Shown here: positions 1 to 7,515 of the stretch, in pieces | Numbering within the stretch: position 1 is the stretch's first letter | How the letters are laid out: every line of letters starts with the position of its first letter | Assembly: GCA_031296215.1 (NCBI GenBank) | Contig: JARLGE010000173.1 | Location: forward strand, 1 to 40,870 | Length of the DNA: 40,870 nucleotides | Direction of reading: 5' to 3' | Source: Occallatibacter sp. | Lineage (GTDB): Bacteria; Acidobacteriota; Terriglobia; Terriglobales; Acidobacteriaceae | The notes under the pieces: generated by a model | The model's database searches: none | Told to the model about the DNA's origin: nothing | The model's input: the letters and a program-made list of their open reading frames with translations, nothing else | Position numbers and translations under genes: made by a program

Positions 1-468
1 CATCGTCATGAGCACTCGCCCAAAGCCGGGCCGCCCATAGCGGTCGCCGGGAGGAAAGTACGTCCCGCCGAAGTAGGGGCGCCCGTCCGGCGTCAGAATC
101 GCCGTCAGCGGCCAGCCCCCCTGCCCGCTCATGGCCGAGACCGCCGCCTGGTAGCGCGCGTCCACGTCCGGCCGCTCGTCGCGATCGACCTTCACGGCCA
201 CAAAGTTCTCGTTGATCAGCGCCGCAATCTCCGCGTTCTCGTAGGACTCGCGGTCCATCACGTGGCACCAGTGGCACCACACCGCCCCAATGTCCAGCAG
301 AATCGGCTTGTCTTCCGCTTGTGCCTGCGCAAAGGCCGCCTCGCCCCACGCATGCCACCGCACCGGCTGATGCCGCGCCGAGCGCAGATAGGAGGAAGAA
401 GCCTGGGCCAGCGCGTTCAAGGCAGTCGGCGAGTAGACATCGTCCATTTCCATGGCCTGAGCATACAT
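1..468 (-). CDS. DUF255 / YyaL-type thioredoxin-fold protein, N-terminal part (3' end off the window)
   Basis: Reading the minus strand from an ATG at 466-468 gives about 156 residues before the window edge. The segment carries the CHWCHVM motif (codons near 259-282) after a conserved 'KPILLDIGAVW' stretch, followed by 'DRDERPD' and 'GWPLTAILTPDG' with 'FGGTYFPP'. This is the N-terminal thioredoxin-like domain of the DUF255 family (Bacillus YyaL, animal SPATA20), normally about 650-700 residues with a C-terminal alpha/alpha toroid like N-acylglucosamine epimerase. Its biochemical role is poorly known; the cysteine motif implies a redox or thiol function. Other in-frame ATGs are at 451-453 and 445-447, and none has a clear ribosome binding site, so the start is uncertain. 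An in-frame stop at 517-519 limits the 5' extension. Confidence 0.85.
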   Translation of the reverse strand, partial: MYAQAMEMDDVYSPTALNALAQASSSYLRSARHQPVRWHAWGEAAFAQAQAEDKPILLDIGAVWCHWCHVMDRESYENAEIAALINENFVAVKVDRDERPDVDARYQAAVSAMSGQGGWPLTAILTPDGRPYFGGTYFPPGDRYGRPGFGRVLMTM

Positions 469-533
469 GGGCCGTGCCCGCAGCCGCCAGCGTCGCGCAC
501 ACTTTCCTCGCCGCTCTCACCCCGCCCACAAAC

Positions 534-580
534 CTGTCATCCTGAGCGACCGTAGCGGGGCGAAGGGAGTCGAAGGACCT
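534..580. repeat. Dispersed intergenic repeat, type C (first copy)
   Basis: The stretch reads GTCATCCTGAGCG... then GTCGAAGGACC. It resembles the CCTGAGCG...CGAAGGGGA core seen at 4827-4858 and, inverted, at 24378-24409. It lies in the 173-base gap between the DUF255 gene start and the glutathione peroxidase stop. No open reading frame or clear terminator was seen in this gap. Confidence 0.5.
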
Positions 581-641
581 GCTGTTATTTTTGCGGTCCC
601 TGGCCCAACTCGACGCAGGGAATCGGCATCCACCCACAAAG

Positions 642-1196
642 TCAGTCCTTGGCCAATTCGGCCTTGATCGCCGCCACCAGTTCCGGCGCGTCCGGCTGCG
701 TGTCCGGCGCAAACCGCTTCACCACGTCCCCGCCGCGGCTCACCAGAAACTTCTCGAAGTTCCACAGAATCTCCGGCTCCGCGTTGCCCTCGATGCCATA
801 GCCCTTCAGCTTTTCGCGGAACGGAACCGCGGACAGGCTGATGGCCTTGGGCTGCGCCGCAATGAGCGCCGCATACAGCGGATGTTTTTCCGGGCCCACG
901 ACGGGAACCTTGTCGAACAGCGGAAACTTCACGCCGAAGTTGGTCGTGCAAAAGGACAAGATCTCCTCGTTCGTGCCCGGCTCCTGCGCCTTGAAGTCGT
1001 TGGCCGGAAAGCCCGCGACCACCAGCCCCTGTCCCTTGTATTGCTCGTAGATCTTCTCCAGGCCCTCGTACTGCGGGGTAAGCCCGCACTTCGAGGCCAC
1101 GTTGACCACGAGCAGCACGTGGCTCTTGAATTCGCCAAGAGTGGTAACCTCGCCGGTAATCTTCTTGACGGGAATGTCGAGAATGGATGCGCTCAT
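642..1196 (-). CDS. Glutathione peroxidase family, probably thioredoxin-dependent peroxidase
   Basis: The product has 184 residues, typical for bacterial GPx (BtuE-like). It reduces hydrogen peroxide or organic peroxides through a catalytic cysteine. The motif NVASKCGLT places the peroxidatic cysteine at C37, with Q71 (in AQEPG) and W145-N146 (in LWNFEKF) completing the expected tetrad. A second cysteine, C83 in 'SFCTTNFGVKFP', lies 46 residues after C37, the spacing of the resolving cysteine in two-Cys GPx enzymes, which use thioredoxin rather than glutathione. The classical FPCNQF motif is here FPANDF. The start at 1194-1196 is preceded by AAGGAG at good spacing; an upstream in-frame start adding nine residues has no such site. 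It is probably cytoplasmic, with no signal peptide, and transcribed alone. Confidence 0.93.
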   Translation of the reverse strand: MSASILDIPVKKITGEVTTLGEFKSHVLLVVNVASKCGLTPQYEGLEKIYEQYKGQGLVVAGFPANDFKAQEPGTNEEILSFCTTNFGVKFPLFDKVPVVGPEKHPLYAALIAAQPKAISLSAVPFREKLKGYGIEGNAEPEILWNFEKFLVSRGGDVVKRFAPDTQPDAPELVAAIKAELAKD

Positions 1197-1297
1197 GATT
1201 TCTCCTTCGAGTATCTCCATCATATAAGCCCGGCGCGGAGGGAGATTTCACAATCAGAAGAGGTCCGAATCAGCCGAATCCCAATCCGCACGATAAA

Positions 1298-1600
1298 ATG
1301 GGCTGCATGAAGGTTAAACTGGTTTCTGAGTGGACCGCAGCGGCAGCAATGGGGATTTTGGTCGGACTTCATTCCAATTGGAATCACTGGCATTGGCACC
1401 AACTTGGGCGCGACGCCTACCTGTTGCACGAATCGCAGTACTTCGACAAGTTCTTCGTCAGCCCGGCCTCAGCCATTCATCCGATCACCACGTTCGTGGT
1501 GGCTGCACTGATTCTCTTCGCTGCATTCAAAGCCCTGGCATTCATCCTGTTCAAGGCGTTCTCAACCGTTGCAGATAGGAGCGAAGCGGCTACGGGATAA
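1298..1600 (+). CDS. Small hypothetical membrane protein
   Basis: The ORF encodes 100 residues, or 97 if the ATG at 1307 is used. It has a hydrophobic N-terminal stretch (about residues 13-25), a His/Trp-rich segment (NWNHWHWHQL), then a strong transmembrane helix (about 63-88). I do not recognise the family. The membrane topology and composition look like a real protein rather than an antisense shadow, and no other gene occupies this interval. The His/Trp-rich loop could bind a metal or haem, but this is speculation. No strong ribosome binding site precedes either ATG. Confidence 0.6.
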   Translation: MGCMKVKLVSEWTAAAAMGILVGLHSNWNHWHWHQLGRDAYLLHESQYFDKFFVSPASAIHPITTFVVAALILFAAFKALAFILFKAFSTVADRSEAATG

Positions 1601-1667
1601 GAGTAGATTCTCAATGCGCGAAGCGAAGGATAGAAGGATGGCCTGCCGGCCTTTTGGGGCGCGGCCA

Positions 1668-2711
1668 TTACCCCAGCAACTGCTTCGCCACCTGAACATA
1701 TAGCTCCACCGCTTCCAGCAGTTCCTTCTTCGCCAGCTTCTCAAACGGCGTGTGCGCCACATGAATCGACCCCGGCCCCAACAGCAGCGGTTCGCCCCAG
1801 TTGCTCAACTGCGGAATGTCGGTGGTGAATTTGGCGATCATGGTCGGCAGCCCCGGAACCGCCCGCAGCCGCACAAACGGAATCTCCAGCGTGAAGTCGA
1901 CTTCGGCCAGCCCGGCGGCCGCTTCCACCAGCGCAGCGCGGACGGGGCCCGAGTCGCCCACCAGGCGAACAAGCACCTGCGCCTCGGCCTTGTCGGCGAT
2001 GACGTTGGGCGCGTGGCCGCCCTGAATCTGGCCGATGTTCAGCGTGCTGGGGCCCACGTCTTCGAGCGTGGGCAGCGGCAGCGCCAGCAGTTTGCCGAGC
2101 GCCTCCACCAGCTTGTGCACGGCGCTCTCGCCCAGCTCCGGATAAGCCGAGTGCGCCATCTTTCCTGTCGACTTGAGCACGGCGCGCAGCGCGCCCTTCG
2201 ACGCCAGCGCCAGCCGGTTGTCGGTAGGTTCGCCGTTGATCAGGAAGCGGCTCCCCTTGGGCGCGAGATTGGCGGCCTTGGCGCCGGCGGAGTCGCGCTC
2301 CTCGCCCGATACAAACAGCAACCCAACCTTGTAGCCCGCCGCGCGCAGCGCCTCGGCAGCGGCTACCTGGGCGGCGATGATGCCCTTCGCGTCCGAAACC
2401 CCTCGCCCGTAAAGAAACTCATCGTCCTCGGTGGGCGCAATGTAGGGCGGCACGGTGTCCATGTGCGTGGAGAAGACCAGGTCGGGCGTCTCGCCTTCCC
2501 TTCCCGCGTAGACATTCCACCGCGCCGCGCCGCTCCCGCTCTCGGCGGGCTGCGGCACAGGCGTCTTTTCCACAGCCCAGCCGCGCGCGGCCAGGAAATC
2601 GGCCAGAAAGTCCCCCACCGCCCCCTCGTTGTAGGTGGTGGATTCGATCTGGCAGAGCGCGATGGTCAGGCGAACGGGATCAAGAGCCTGGGCAGCAACA
2701 GGATCGGACAT
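1668..2711 (-). CDS. M20-family metallopeptidase (ArgE/DapE/CPG2-like deacylase)
   Basis: The product has 347 residues, like the ArgE, DapE, LysK and carboxypeptidase G2 group, which hydrolyse N-acyl amino acids or small peptides with two zinc ions. Expected ligands are visible: H83 in STHMDTVPP, D107 in GRGVSDAKG, the catalytic pair E137/E138 in SGEERDS, E161 in NGEPT, and a late histidine in 'GSIHVAHTPFE'. The central dimerisation domain begins near 'STGKMAHSAYPELGESA'. The start at 2709-2711 (MSDPV) fits the family; a longer frame to 2816 would add 35 residues unlike it. Substrate cannot be read from context: no arginine or lysine biosynthesis gene is adjacent. It is probably a cytoplasmic, single-gene unit. 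Confidence 0.88.
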   Translation of the reverse strand: MSDPVAAQALDPVRLTIALCQIESTTYNEGAVGDFLADFLAARGWAVEKTPVPQPAESGSGAARWNVYAGREGETPDLVFSTHMDTVPPYIAPTEDDEFLYGRGVSDAKGIIAAQVAAAEALRAAGYKVGLLFVSGEERDSAGAKAANLAPKGSRFLINGEPTDNRLALASKGALRAVLKSTGKMAHSAYPELGESAVHKLVEALGKLLALPLPTLEDVGPSTLNIGQIQGGHAPNVIADKAEAQVLVRLVGDSGPVRAALVEAAAGLAEVDFTLEIPFVRLRAVPGLPTMIAKFTTDIPQLSNWGEPLLLGPGSIHVAHTPFEKLAKKELLEAVELYVQVAKQLLG

Positions 2712-2826
2712 GATGCTGCCAGAATACCCTACGCCGCGCACGGCGGCCGCAGCCACGCGGAAATACGGGCCAGGTAAGAAGAACTTGCTCATCGCGACCA
2801 AGCAACTCCTGGACAAACTGATGCCT

Positions 2827-2894
2827 TGAAAGGGCGCGGTTTTAACCGCGCCGTGAGTGCGGCAAAATGAACGTTGGCTTTAGCCCCCGAGGGA
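2827..2894. repeat. Dispersed intergenic repeat, type B (copy 1)
   Basis: TTGAAAGGGCGCGG is followed by an inverted arm CCGCGCC, a spacer, then GGCTTTAGCCCCCG. The same architecture recurs at 39025-39094. Each copy contains a GC-rich hairpin with a TTTA-type centre followed by a second small GGCTTTAGCC palindrome. It lies upstream of the M20 gene on its 5' side. Confidence 0.65.
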
Positions 2895-3088
2895 ATGCAA
2901 GTCCCGGGAAAGAGCTTGTTCATGGATTCGCTAAGTAACAATCTTCCTGAGTTATCCATTTCAATGAGGTGTTTTGCGAGCGATGACAACCGCGATGTTA
3001 CTGCCATGTTACAGTTGCGAAGAGTTATTTGCGCCGTATTCGCAACGGATTGACAGTCCTTTGACAGTACCCGGCGCATACTGGCCTC
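2895..3088. other. Rest of intergenic gap before olsB-like gene
   Basis: The gap between the M20 start (2711) and the GNAT gene is 377 bases. Beyond the type B repeat it is richer in AT than its surroundings. It contains two direct copies of TTGACAGT (3050-3057 and 3061-3068, 11 bases apart) just before the coding region. These could be -35 elements or operator half-sites, but no convincing -10 pairs with either at standard spacing. No ORF is supported here. Confidence 0.4.
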
Positions 3089-4018
3089 GTGATTCCGGAC
3101 ACGCGGCACAAAGTTCCGCAGAATAGGCCTCATCTTTCCGCCGCTTTGGTGGAAGTTTCAGCTAACTCTTATCTTTCCCCTATAACTCCACCCGCGTCGC
3201 GCGTTCATGCGGAAGTGGGCCGTTACCGTCTGCGCCTGGCCGAAACCGCGGAAGACCGCAAGGCAGCCTGCCGCCTGCGCTTCCGCGTTTTCAACATCGA
3301 AATGGGCGAAGGGCTTGAAAGCTCCTACCAGACCGGTCTCGACACTGACCGCTTCGACTCCTGCTGCGAGCATCTGCTGGTCGAGGACAAGCAGGAGCCG
3401 AATCCCTCCCGCCGCATCGTCGGCACCTACCGCATGCAGGCGGGCTCAACCGCCGCGCGCCACTTCGGCTACTATTCCGAGCAGGAGTTCACCTTTGCTC
3501 CCTACGAGCCGCTGCGGCCCGGCATTCTGGAGCTGGGACGCGCCTGCATTGACCGCGCGCACCGCACCCCCGAGGTGTTGATGCTGCTGTGGAGGGGTAT
3601 CGCGCAGTATGCTTGTGACATGGGGCTGCGCTACTTGATCGGTTGCTCGTCCATCAACTCCCAGGACCCGGCGGAAGGCTTGCGGATGTATCGCCAGCTC
3701 GACCACTACCGGGTTTCGCCGGAGTTTGAAACCGAGCCCACCGCGGCGTATGCCTGCCCCATCGAGCCCGAGGGCGCACAAACACAGCCGTCGCCCTTGC
3801 CGTACGATCGATCACGGCCGCAATCTCCGCCGGCTGAGGCGTCCGCTCACGCAAAGGTACCCAAGCTGTTGAAGACCTATCTGGCCATTGGTGCGCGCAT
3901 TGCCGCGCCCCCGGCCTGGGACCGCGAGTTCGGCACCATCGATTTTCTTACCTTGCTCGACCTGAAGTTGCTCTCCGCCTCGGCGCGCAACCGCTTTCTT
4001 GCCCCGCTCACCCAGTGA
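3089..4018 (+). CDS. olsB: GNAT-family acyltransferase, OlsB-like (ornithine N-acyltransferase)
   Basis: The product has 309 residues from a GTG start. The core from about residue 45 ('GRYRLRLAETAEDRKAACR', 'LRFRVFNIEMGEGL') to about 225 matches the Acetyltransf_5 fold of OlsB, which N-acylates ornithine with a 3-hydroxyacyl-ACP to give lyso-ornithine lipid. Conserved blocks include 'RIVGTYRM', 'ILELGRACID' and 'YLIGCSSI'. A Pro/Ser-rich linker and a C-terminal segment (about 250-309) follow. The first 40 residues are poorly conserved in character, so an internal start (GTG near 3149) is possible. The stop overlaps the next gene's GTG start, implying translational coupling. The acyl acceptor is inferred from the pairing with an OlsA-like acyltransferase; hemolysin-type annotations of the same family are an alternative name. 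Confidence 0.78.
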   Translation: MIPDTRHKVPQNRPHLSAALVEVSANSYLSPITPPASRVHAEVGRYRLRLAETAEDRKAACRLRFRVFNIEMGEGLESSYQTGLDTDRFDSCCEHLLVEDKQEPNPSRRIVGTYRMQAGSTAARHFGYYSEQEFTFAPYEPLRPGILELGRACIDRAHRTPEVLMLLWRGIAQYACDMGLRYLIGCSSINSQDPAEGLRMYRQLDHYRVSPEFETEPTAAYACPIEPEGAQTQPSPLPYDRSRPQSPPAEASAHAKVPKLLKTYLAIGARIAAPPAWDREFGTIDFLTLLDLKLLSASARNRFLAPLTQ

Positions 4019-4758
4019 GTCTGCGGGCTGGCTGGCGCGCTGTGGCGCTGGCATTCACTCTGGCATGGTGTGTTCTCCGTTTTTGGCTGGCGCATCTCAA
4101 AGGCCGCATGACGCTGGAGCGCCGTGCGCTGTGGGTCCGCGACTCTGCCCGCGCCATCATGCGCAGTATGGGCATTCAATGGCGCGTTGAGGGCCATCGG
4201 CCCACCCGCGGCCTCATTGTCGCCAATCATCTCAGCTACCTCGACATCGTCATTCTCTCCGCCGCCACGCCCTGTTTCTTTGTGGCCAAGGCGGAGATCG
4301 ACGGCTGGCCGTTCTTCGGCAAGGCCGCGCGCAGCGGCGGCACCATCTTTCTCGACCGCTCCAGCCACCTCAGCGCCACCACCGTCGCCCGCGAGATCGC
4401 CAGGCGCCTTCCGCTGCCGGTGCCCGTGCTGTTCTTCCCCGAAGGCACCACCACCGACGGCAGCCAGTTGCTGCGCTTCCGCTCGCGGCTCTTCGATCCC
4501 GCAACCACCGCGGGCGCGCCCATCACCGCCGCCTCCATTCGCTACGTGCTCTCCGACGGCACGCCGGAGCAGGAGCTGTGCTGGTTCGGCGACGCCACCT
4601 TCCTGCCTCATCTCTGGAAGGTGCTGGGCGCTGCCGGCTTCCATGCCGAAGTCCGCTTCGGCGAGCCGCGCCTCTACCCCGACCGCCGCACCGCCGCCGA
4701 CGCCACCCAGGCCGAAGTGGACGCCATGCGCAACGGGCACGCAGTCGCCGTGACTTAG
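4015..4758 (+). CDS. olsA: 1-acyl-glycerol-3-phosphate-type acyltransferase, OlsA/PlsC-like
   Basis: The product has 247 residues with an N-terminal hydrophobic anchor (about 8-28). The PlsC signatures are present: H72-x4-D77 in NHLSYLD, a substrate-binding 'GTIFLDRS' block, and FPEGTTTDG (about 141-149). In ornithine lipid synthesis this second acyltransferase O-acylates the lyso-lipid made by OlsB. Its GTG start at 4015-4017 overlaps the stop of the olsB-like gene at 4016-4018, so the two are almost certainly co-translated. A general lysophospholipid acyltransferase role cannot be excluded from sequence alone. It acts at the inner face of the cytoplasmic membrane. Confidence 0.8.
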   Translation: MSLRAGWRAVALAFTLAWCVLRFWLAHLKGRMTLERRALWVRDSARAIMRSMGIQWRVEGHRPTRGLIVANHLSYLDIVILSAATPCFFVAKAEIDGWPFFGKAARSGGTIFLDRSSHLSATTVAREIARRLPLPVPVLFFPEGTTTDGSQLLRFRSRLFDPATTAGAPITAASIRYVLSDGTPEQELCWFGDATFLPHLWKVLGAAGFHAEVRFGEPRLYPDRRTAADATQAEVDAMRNGHAVAVT

Positions 4759-4826
4759 ATTCAGACGAAAAGGGAAGAACTTTTGGCCCCCGCAGCCGGT
4801 CGCCCCAGGGCCTGTCCTGAGCTTCT

Positions 4827-4880
4827 CGAAAGCCTGCCCTGAGCGAAGCCGAAGGGGATCTCGATTCCGAAACCTGGGAA
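4827..4880. repeat. Type C repeat plus a half copy of palindromic repeat A
   Basis: Bases 4827-4858 match the reverse complement of 24378-24409 at 29 of 32 positions by my count. Immediately after, 'TCGATTCCGAAACCTGGGAAAAC' style sequence looks like only the right arm of repeat family A (AGACCTGGGAAACCAC). The stretch sits between the convergent ends of olsA and the LacI-type gene. No clear terminator was found. Confidence 0.5.
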
Positions 4881-4919
4881 AACACCAACCTCAACCCATA
4901 AAATGATGCGGCAAGCGCT

Positions 4920-5972
4920 CTAGATCCCGGCCGCCGGCGCAGCCGTCGAGCCCCGCACCACCAAGCTGGTCGACACCAGAAACTCGCGCAGCATCTTGGG
5001 ATTGGCAGGGTCCTCGACCTGCTGGCGCAGAGCCTCGAAAGCCGAGCGGGCCAGGTCGGCCCGCGACAGCCGGATGGTGGTCAGCGGCGGCAGCGTGAAC
5101 TCGGCAAAGTCGATGTCGTCCAGGCCGATCACCGAAATGTCGTCCGGCACCCGCAGTCCCTCCATGTACGCCGCCCGCAGCACGCCGATGGCGGTCATAT
5201 CGTTGGAGCAGACTATGGCGCTGGGCCGCGCGCTGAGAGCCTGCAGTTGGGCAAAGCCGGCCACGCCGCCCTTCAGCGTGTGGTCGCACTCGATGATCCA
5301 CTTCTTCTGGGTGGGCAAACCCTCGTCCTGCATGGCCGTGCGGAAGTCGTTCTCGCGCGTGATGGCCGAGTGCAGCTTGTGCGGGCCGGCCAGGAAGGCG
5401 ATCCGGCGGTGACCCAGCCCCAACAGGTGATGAATGGCCTCGTGGATCCCGGTCGAGTAGTCCAGCAGGATGGTGCTCACCTTTGGATCGTCGAGGCGAA
5501 ACTCGGCCAGCACCATGGGAATGTCGCGATGCACAAGCTGATCCAGCACCGGCTCCTCGGCGCCGAAGCTGAGCACCGCCACGCCCTCCACCTTGCGCTC
5601 CAGCATGCGCCGCACACAGGTGGCTAGAACCGTCGGGTCGCTGTTCGATGAGCTGACCAGAATCTCGTACCCGTGCGCCACCGCGATCTCTTCGAAGCTC
5701 TGGATCAGTTCCGGAAAGAATGGGTTGGTGATGTTTTCAACAATGATGCCGAAGATGCGGCTGCGGCCCGAAACCAGGCTGCGCGCATGCGGGTTGGGAA
5801 GGTAATCCAACTGCTCAATGGCCTGCCAGACGCGCTTGGTCAGCCGCTCGCTCACCGCTGGAGAGTTGTTGATGGTTCTGGAAACGGTGGCGATGGAAAC
5901 CTTTGCCAGGGCGGCAACGGTGCGAATGTCGGGTGTCTTCACGACTGGCTTGTGCGTTCCTTTTCGGACCAC
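4920..5972 (-). CDS. LacI-family transcriptional regulator
   Basis: The product has 350 residues, typical for LacI/GalR proteins. The N-terminal helix-turn-helix (about 13-60) shows 'TVAALAKVSIATVSRTIN' followed by the hinge region 'YLPNPHARSLVSGRS'. The rest is a periplasmic-binding-like effector domain with 'IFGIIVENITNPFFPELI', 'GHRRIAFLAGP', 'PSAIVCSNDMTAIGVL' and 'VIGLDDIDFAEFTLPPLTTI'. I chose the GTG at 5970-5972 because AAGGA precedes it by about seven bases and the HTH then starts near residue 13; an in-frame TTG at 6077 would add 35 unlikely residues and overlap the kinase gene. It lies 88 bases after the glycerate kinase gene on the same strand and probably regulates that operon; the ligand is unknown. 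Confidence 0.92.
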   Translation of the reverse strand: MVRKGTHKPVVKTPDIRTVAALAKVSIATVSRTINNSPAVSERLTKRVWQAIEQLDYLPNPHARSLVSGRSRIFGIIVENITNPFFPELIQSFEEIAVAHGYEILVSSSNSDPTVLATCVRRMLERKVEGVAVLSFGAEEPVLDQLVHRDIPMVLAEFRLDDPKVSTILLDYSTGIHEAIHHLLGLGHRRIAFLAGPHKLHSAITRENDFRTAMQDEGLPTQKKWIIECDHTLKGGVAGFAQLQALSARPSAIVCSNDMTAIGVLRAAYMEGLRVPDDISVIGLDDIDFAEFTLPPLTTIRLSRADLARSAFEALRQQVEDPANPKMLREFLVSTSLVVRGSTAAPAAGI

Positions 5973-5985
5973 GAACTCATCCTTG

Positions 5986-6052
5986 GTGCAAGTTGACAGC
6001 CATGGTAACGCATCGGGCGGCCACTTGCACAAACCGGGACGCCGCCCGATGC
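5986..6052 (-). promoter_or_regulatory. Possible RNA pseudoknot or attenuator before the LacI gene
   Basis: On the minus strand, GCATCGGGCGGC (6052-6041) pairs perfectly with GCCGCCCGATGC (6021-6010), giving a 12-bp stem with a 19-base loop. The loop contains GTGCAAGT (6030-6023), perfectly complementary to ACTTGCAC (5993-5986), which lies two bases upstream of the AAGGA ribosome binding site of the regulator. Stem and loop pairing together make an H-type pseudoknot topology. No U-run follows the stem, so a simple Rho-independent terminator is unlikely. As DNA, the GTGCAAGT/ACTTGCAC pair could instead be operator half-sites for autoregulation. The pairing is seen directly; function is inference. 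Confidence 0.55.
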
Positions 6053-6060
6053 AATCGAGG

Positions 6061-7515
6061 CTAATCCCTTTCCGCAATCAGCAACCGCAGGTCGCGCAGG
6101 TTGTGGCCGGTGGGGCCGGTGACCACGGCGTCGCCCAGCGCGGTGAACATGGGACAGGCGTCGAAGTTGGCCAGCGACGATTTCAGGTGAAACCCGAAGG
6201 CATGGGCGCGGCCAACGGTGGTGGGGTCGGCAATGGCGCCGGCGGCCCGGGTGTTGCCGTCGATGCCGTCCGAGCCGGCGCTGAATACGGTCAGCCGTTG
6301 CCCCTGGTACTGCTCCAATTCCAGCGCGCAGGCCATCGCAAACTGCTGGTTGCGCCCGCCCGCACCAGGGGTCCGGTCCAGGGTTACCGTCACCTCGCCC
6401 ACGCTGATCAGGCAAAGCCGCTGGTGCGTGGCGCGCAGGGTGTGGAACAGACCCAGCAGGTAGCGCGCCGCGTCGGCGTAGTCCCAGTCGTCGCAGCTAT
6501 TGTCCACCGCCACAAAGTAGCCGGCCTTCTCGGCCAGCGCGCGCGCGTTCTCCACCAGGTCGTGGCTGGAGAGCAGCAGTTCGAAAACCGAGTCGCGAAA
6601 GGCCGGGTCCTCGCCGCTCATGCTGGCGGCTGCCGTCACCCGCCGCGCCGGCCCGCCGTCCGCCTTGGCCGCGCGCGGAAAGAACGGCGGCCGCCAGCTC
6701 TTGTTTCCCGGCGACTCCGGCATGTCTTCGCGCTCGAAGAAGCTGCGGATCGAGGCCGGCAGACGTGGGTTCAGGTTATATTTCGCCAACAGCTCGCGCA
6801 CCTCGGCCACCGTCGAGTGGTCCGGCGACGTGGGCCCGCTGGAGAGCGCGTCCAGCGTCCTGAGCGGCACGTCCGGAAGCAGCAGGCTCACCTTGGCCGC
6901 CTCCGGCGCGGCCATCGCCAGCCGTCCGCCCTTCACCTGGGAAAAGTGCTTCCGCAGCGTGTTCATCTCGTTGATGGGCGCGCCCGACCCCAGCAGCAGC
7001 CGGTGGAATTCGATGGTCTCCTCGAGCGTGATCCCAGGGTCCAGGGGCAAGTCGAACATCGCCGAGCCGCCGCCGGAGATGAGGAAGAAGACCAGCGTGT
7101 CCTTCTTGGCCCTGCGCAGCATGGCCAGCGCCGCGCGTGCGGCCTGGAAGGACTGCTCGTTGGGCAGCGGATGGCCGCCCTCAAAGTAGCGGAACCGCCA
7201 GTTACGGCTCTTGGGCAGTTGGTTCGAGCAGCAAATGCCGCGCAGACCCTTGCGTCGGTCCATCCGCTCCAACAGCGTCTCCAACATCGGGCCCGCCGCC
7301 TTGCCCAGCGCAATCACGAAGATCCGCTTGTAGCAGGCCAGGTCGATGGTCGCCGGACCGCTGCCGTCAGGGATCAGCCGATGCAGCCTGTGGCCCTCAA
7401 AGCGCAGCCGCCTATCGAAGGCCGAGGCAATGTTGCAGGCCCGAATGGCGCCGGTAAAAATCTCCGTGGCTTTCGAGTGCATGGTTTCCATGGCGAGGTC
7501 GCTGACCGGGGTCAT
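6061..7515 (-). CDS. Glycerate 2-kinase (GckA / MOFRL family)
   Basis: The product has 484 residues. It contains the N-terminal GCKA-type domain with 'VIALGKAAGPMLETLL', 'GGHPLPNEQS', 'FFLISGGGSAMFDLP' and 'DALSSGPTSPD', and the C-terminal MOFRL domain with 'GAGGRNQQFAMACALEL' and 'AGSDGIDG'. These enzymes phosphorylate D-glycerate at C2, feeding glycerate from sugar acid or glyoxylate catabolism into glycolysis. The start at 7513-7515 forms an ATGA overlap with the upstream hydrolase stop and has AAGGAG eight bases before it; an ATG six bases upstream is an alternative. Translational coupling to the hydrolase and proximity to the LacI gene suggest one regulated carbon-use operon. Confidence 0.9.
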   Translation of the reverse strand: MTPVSDLAMETMHSKATEIFTGAIRACNIASAFDRRLRFEGHRLHRLIPDGSGPATIDLACYKRIFVIALGKAAGPMLETLLERMDRRKGLRGICCSNQLPKSRNWRFRYFEGGHPLPNEQSFQAARAALAMLRRAKKDTLVFFLISGGGSAMFDLPLDPGITLEETIEFHRLLLGSGAPINEMNTLRKHFSQVKGGRLAMAAPEAAKVSLLLPDVPLRTLDALSSGPTSPDHSTVAEVRELLAKYNLNPRLPASIRSFFEREDMPESPGNKSWRPPFFPRAAKADGGPARRVTAAASMSGEDPAFRDSVFELLLSSHDLVENARALAEKAGYFVAVDNSCDDWDYADAARYLLGLFHTLRATHQRLCLISVGEVTVTLDRTPGAGGRNQQFAMACALELEQYQGQRLTVFSAGSDGIDGNTRAAGAIADPTTVGRAHAFGFHLKSSLANFDACPMFTALGDAVVTGPTGHNLRDLRLLIAERD

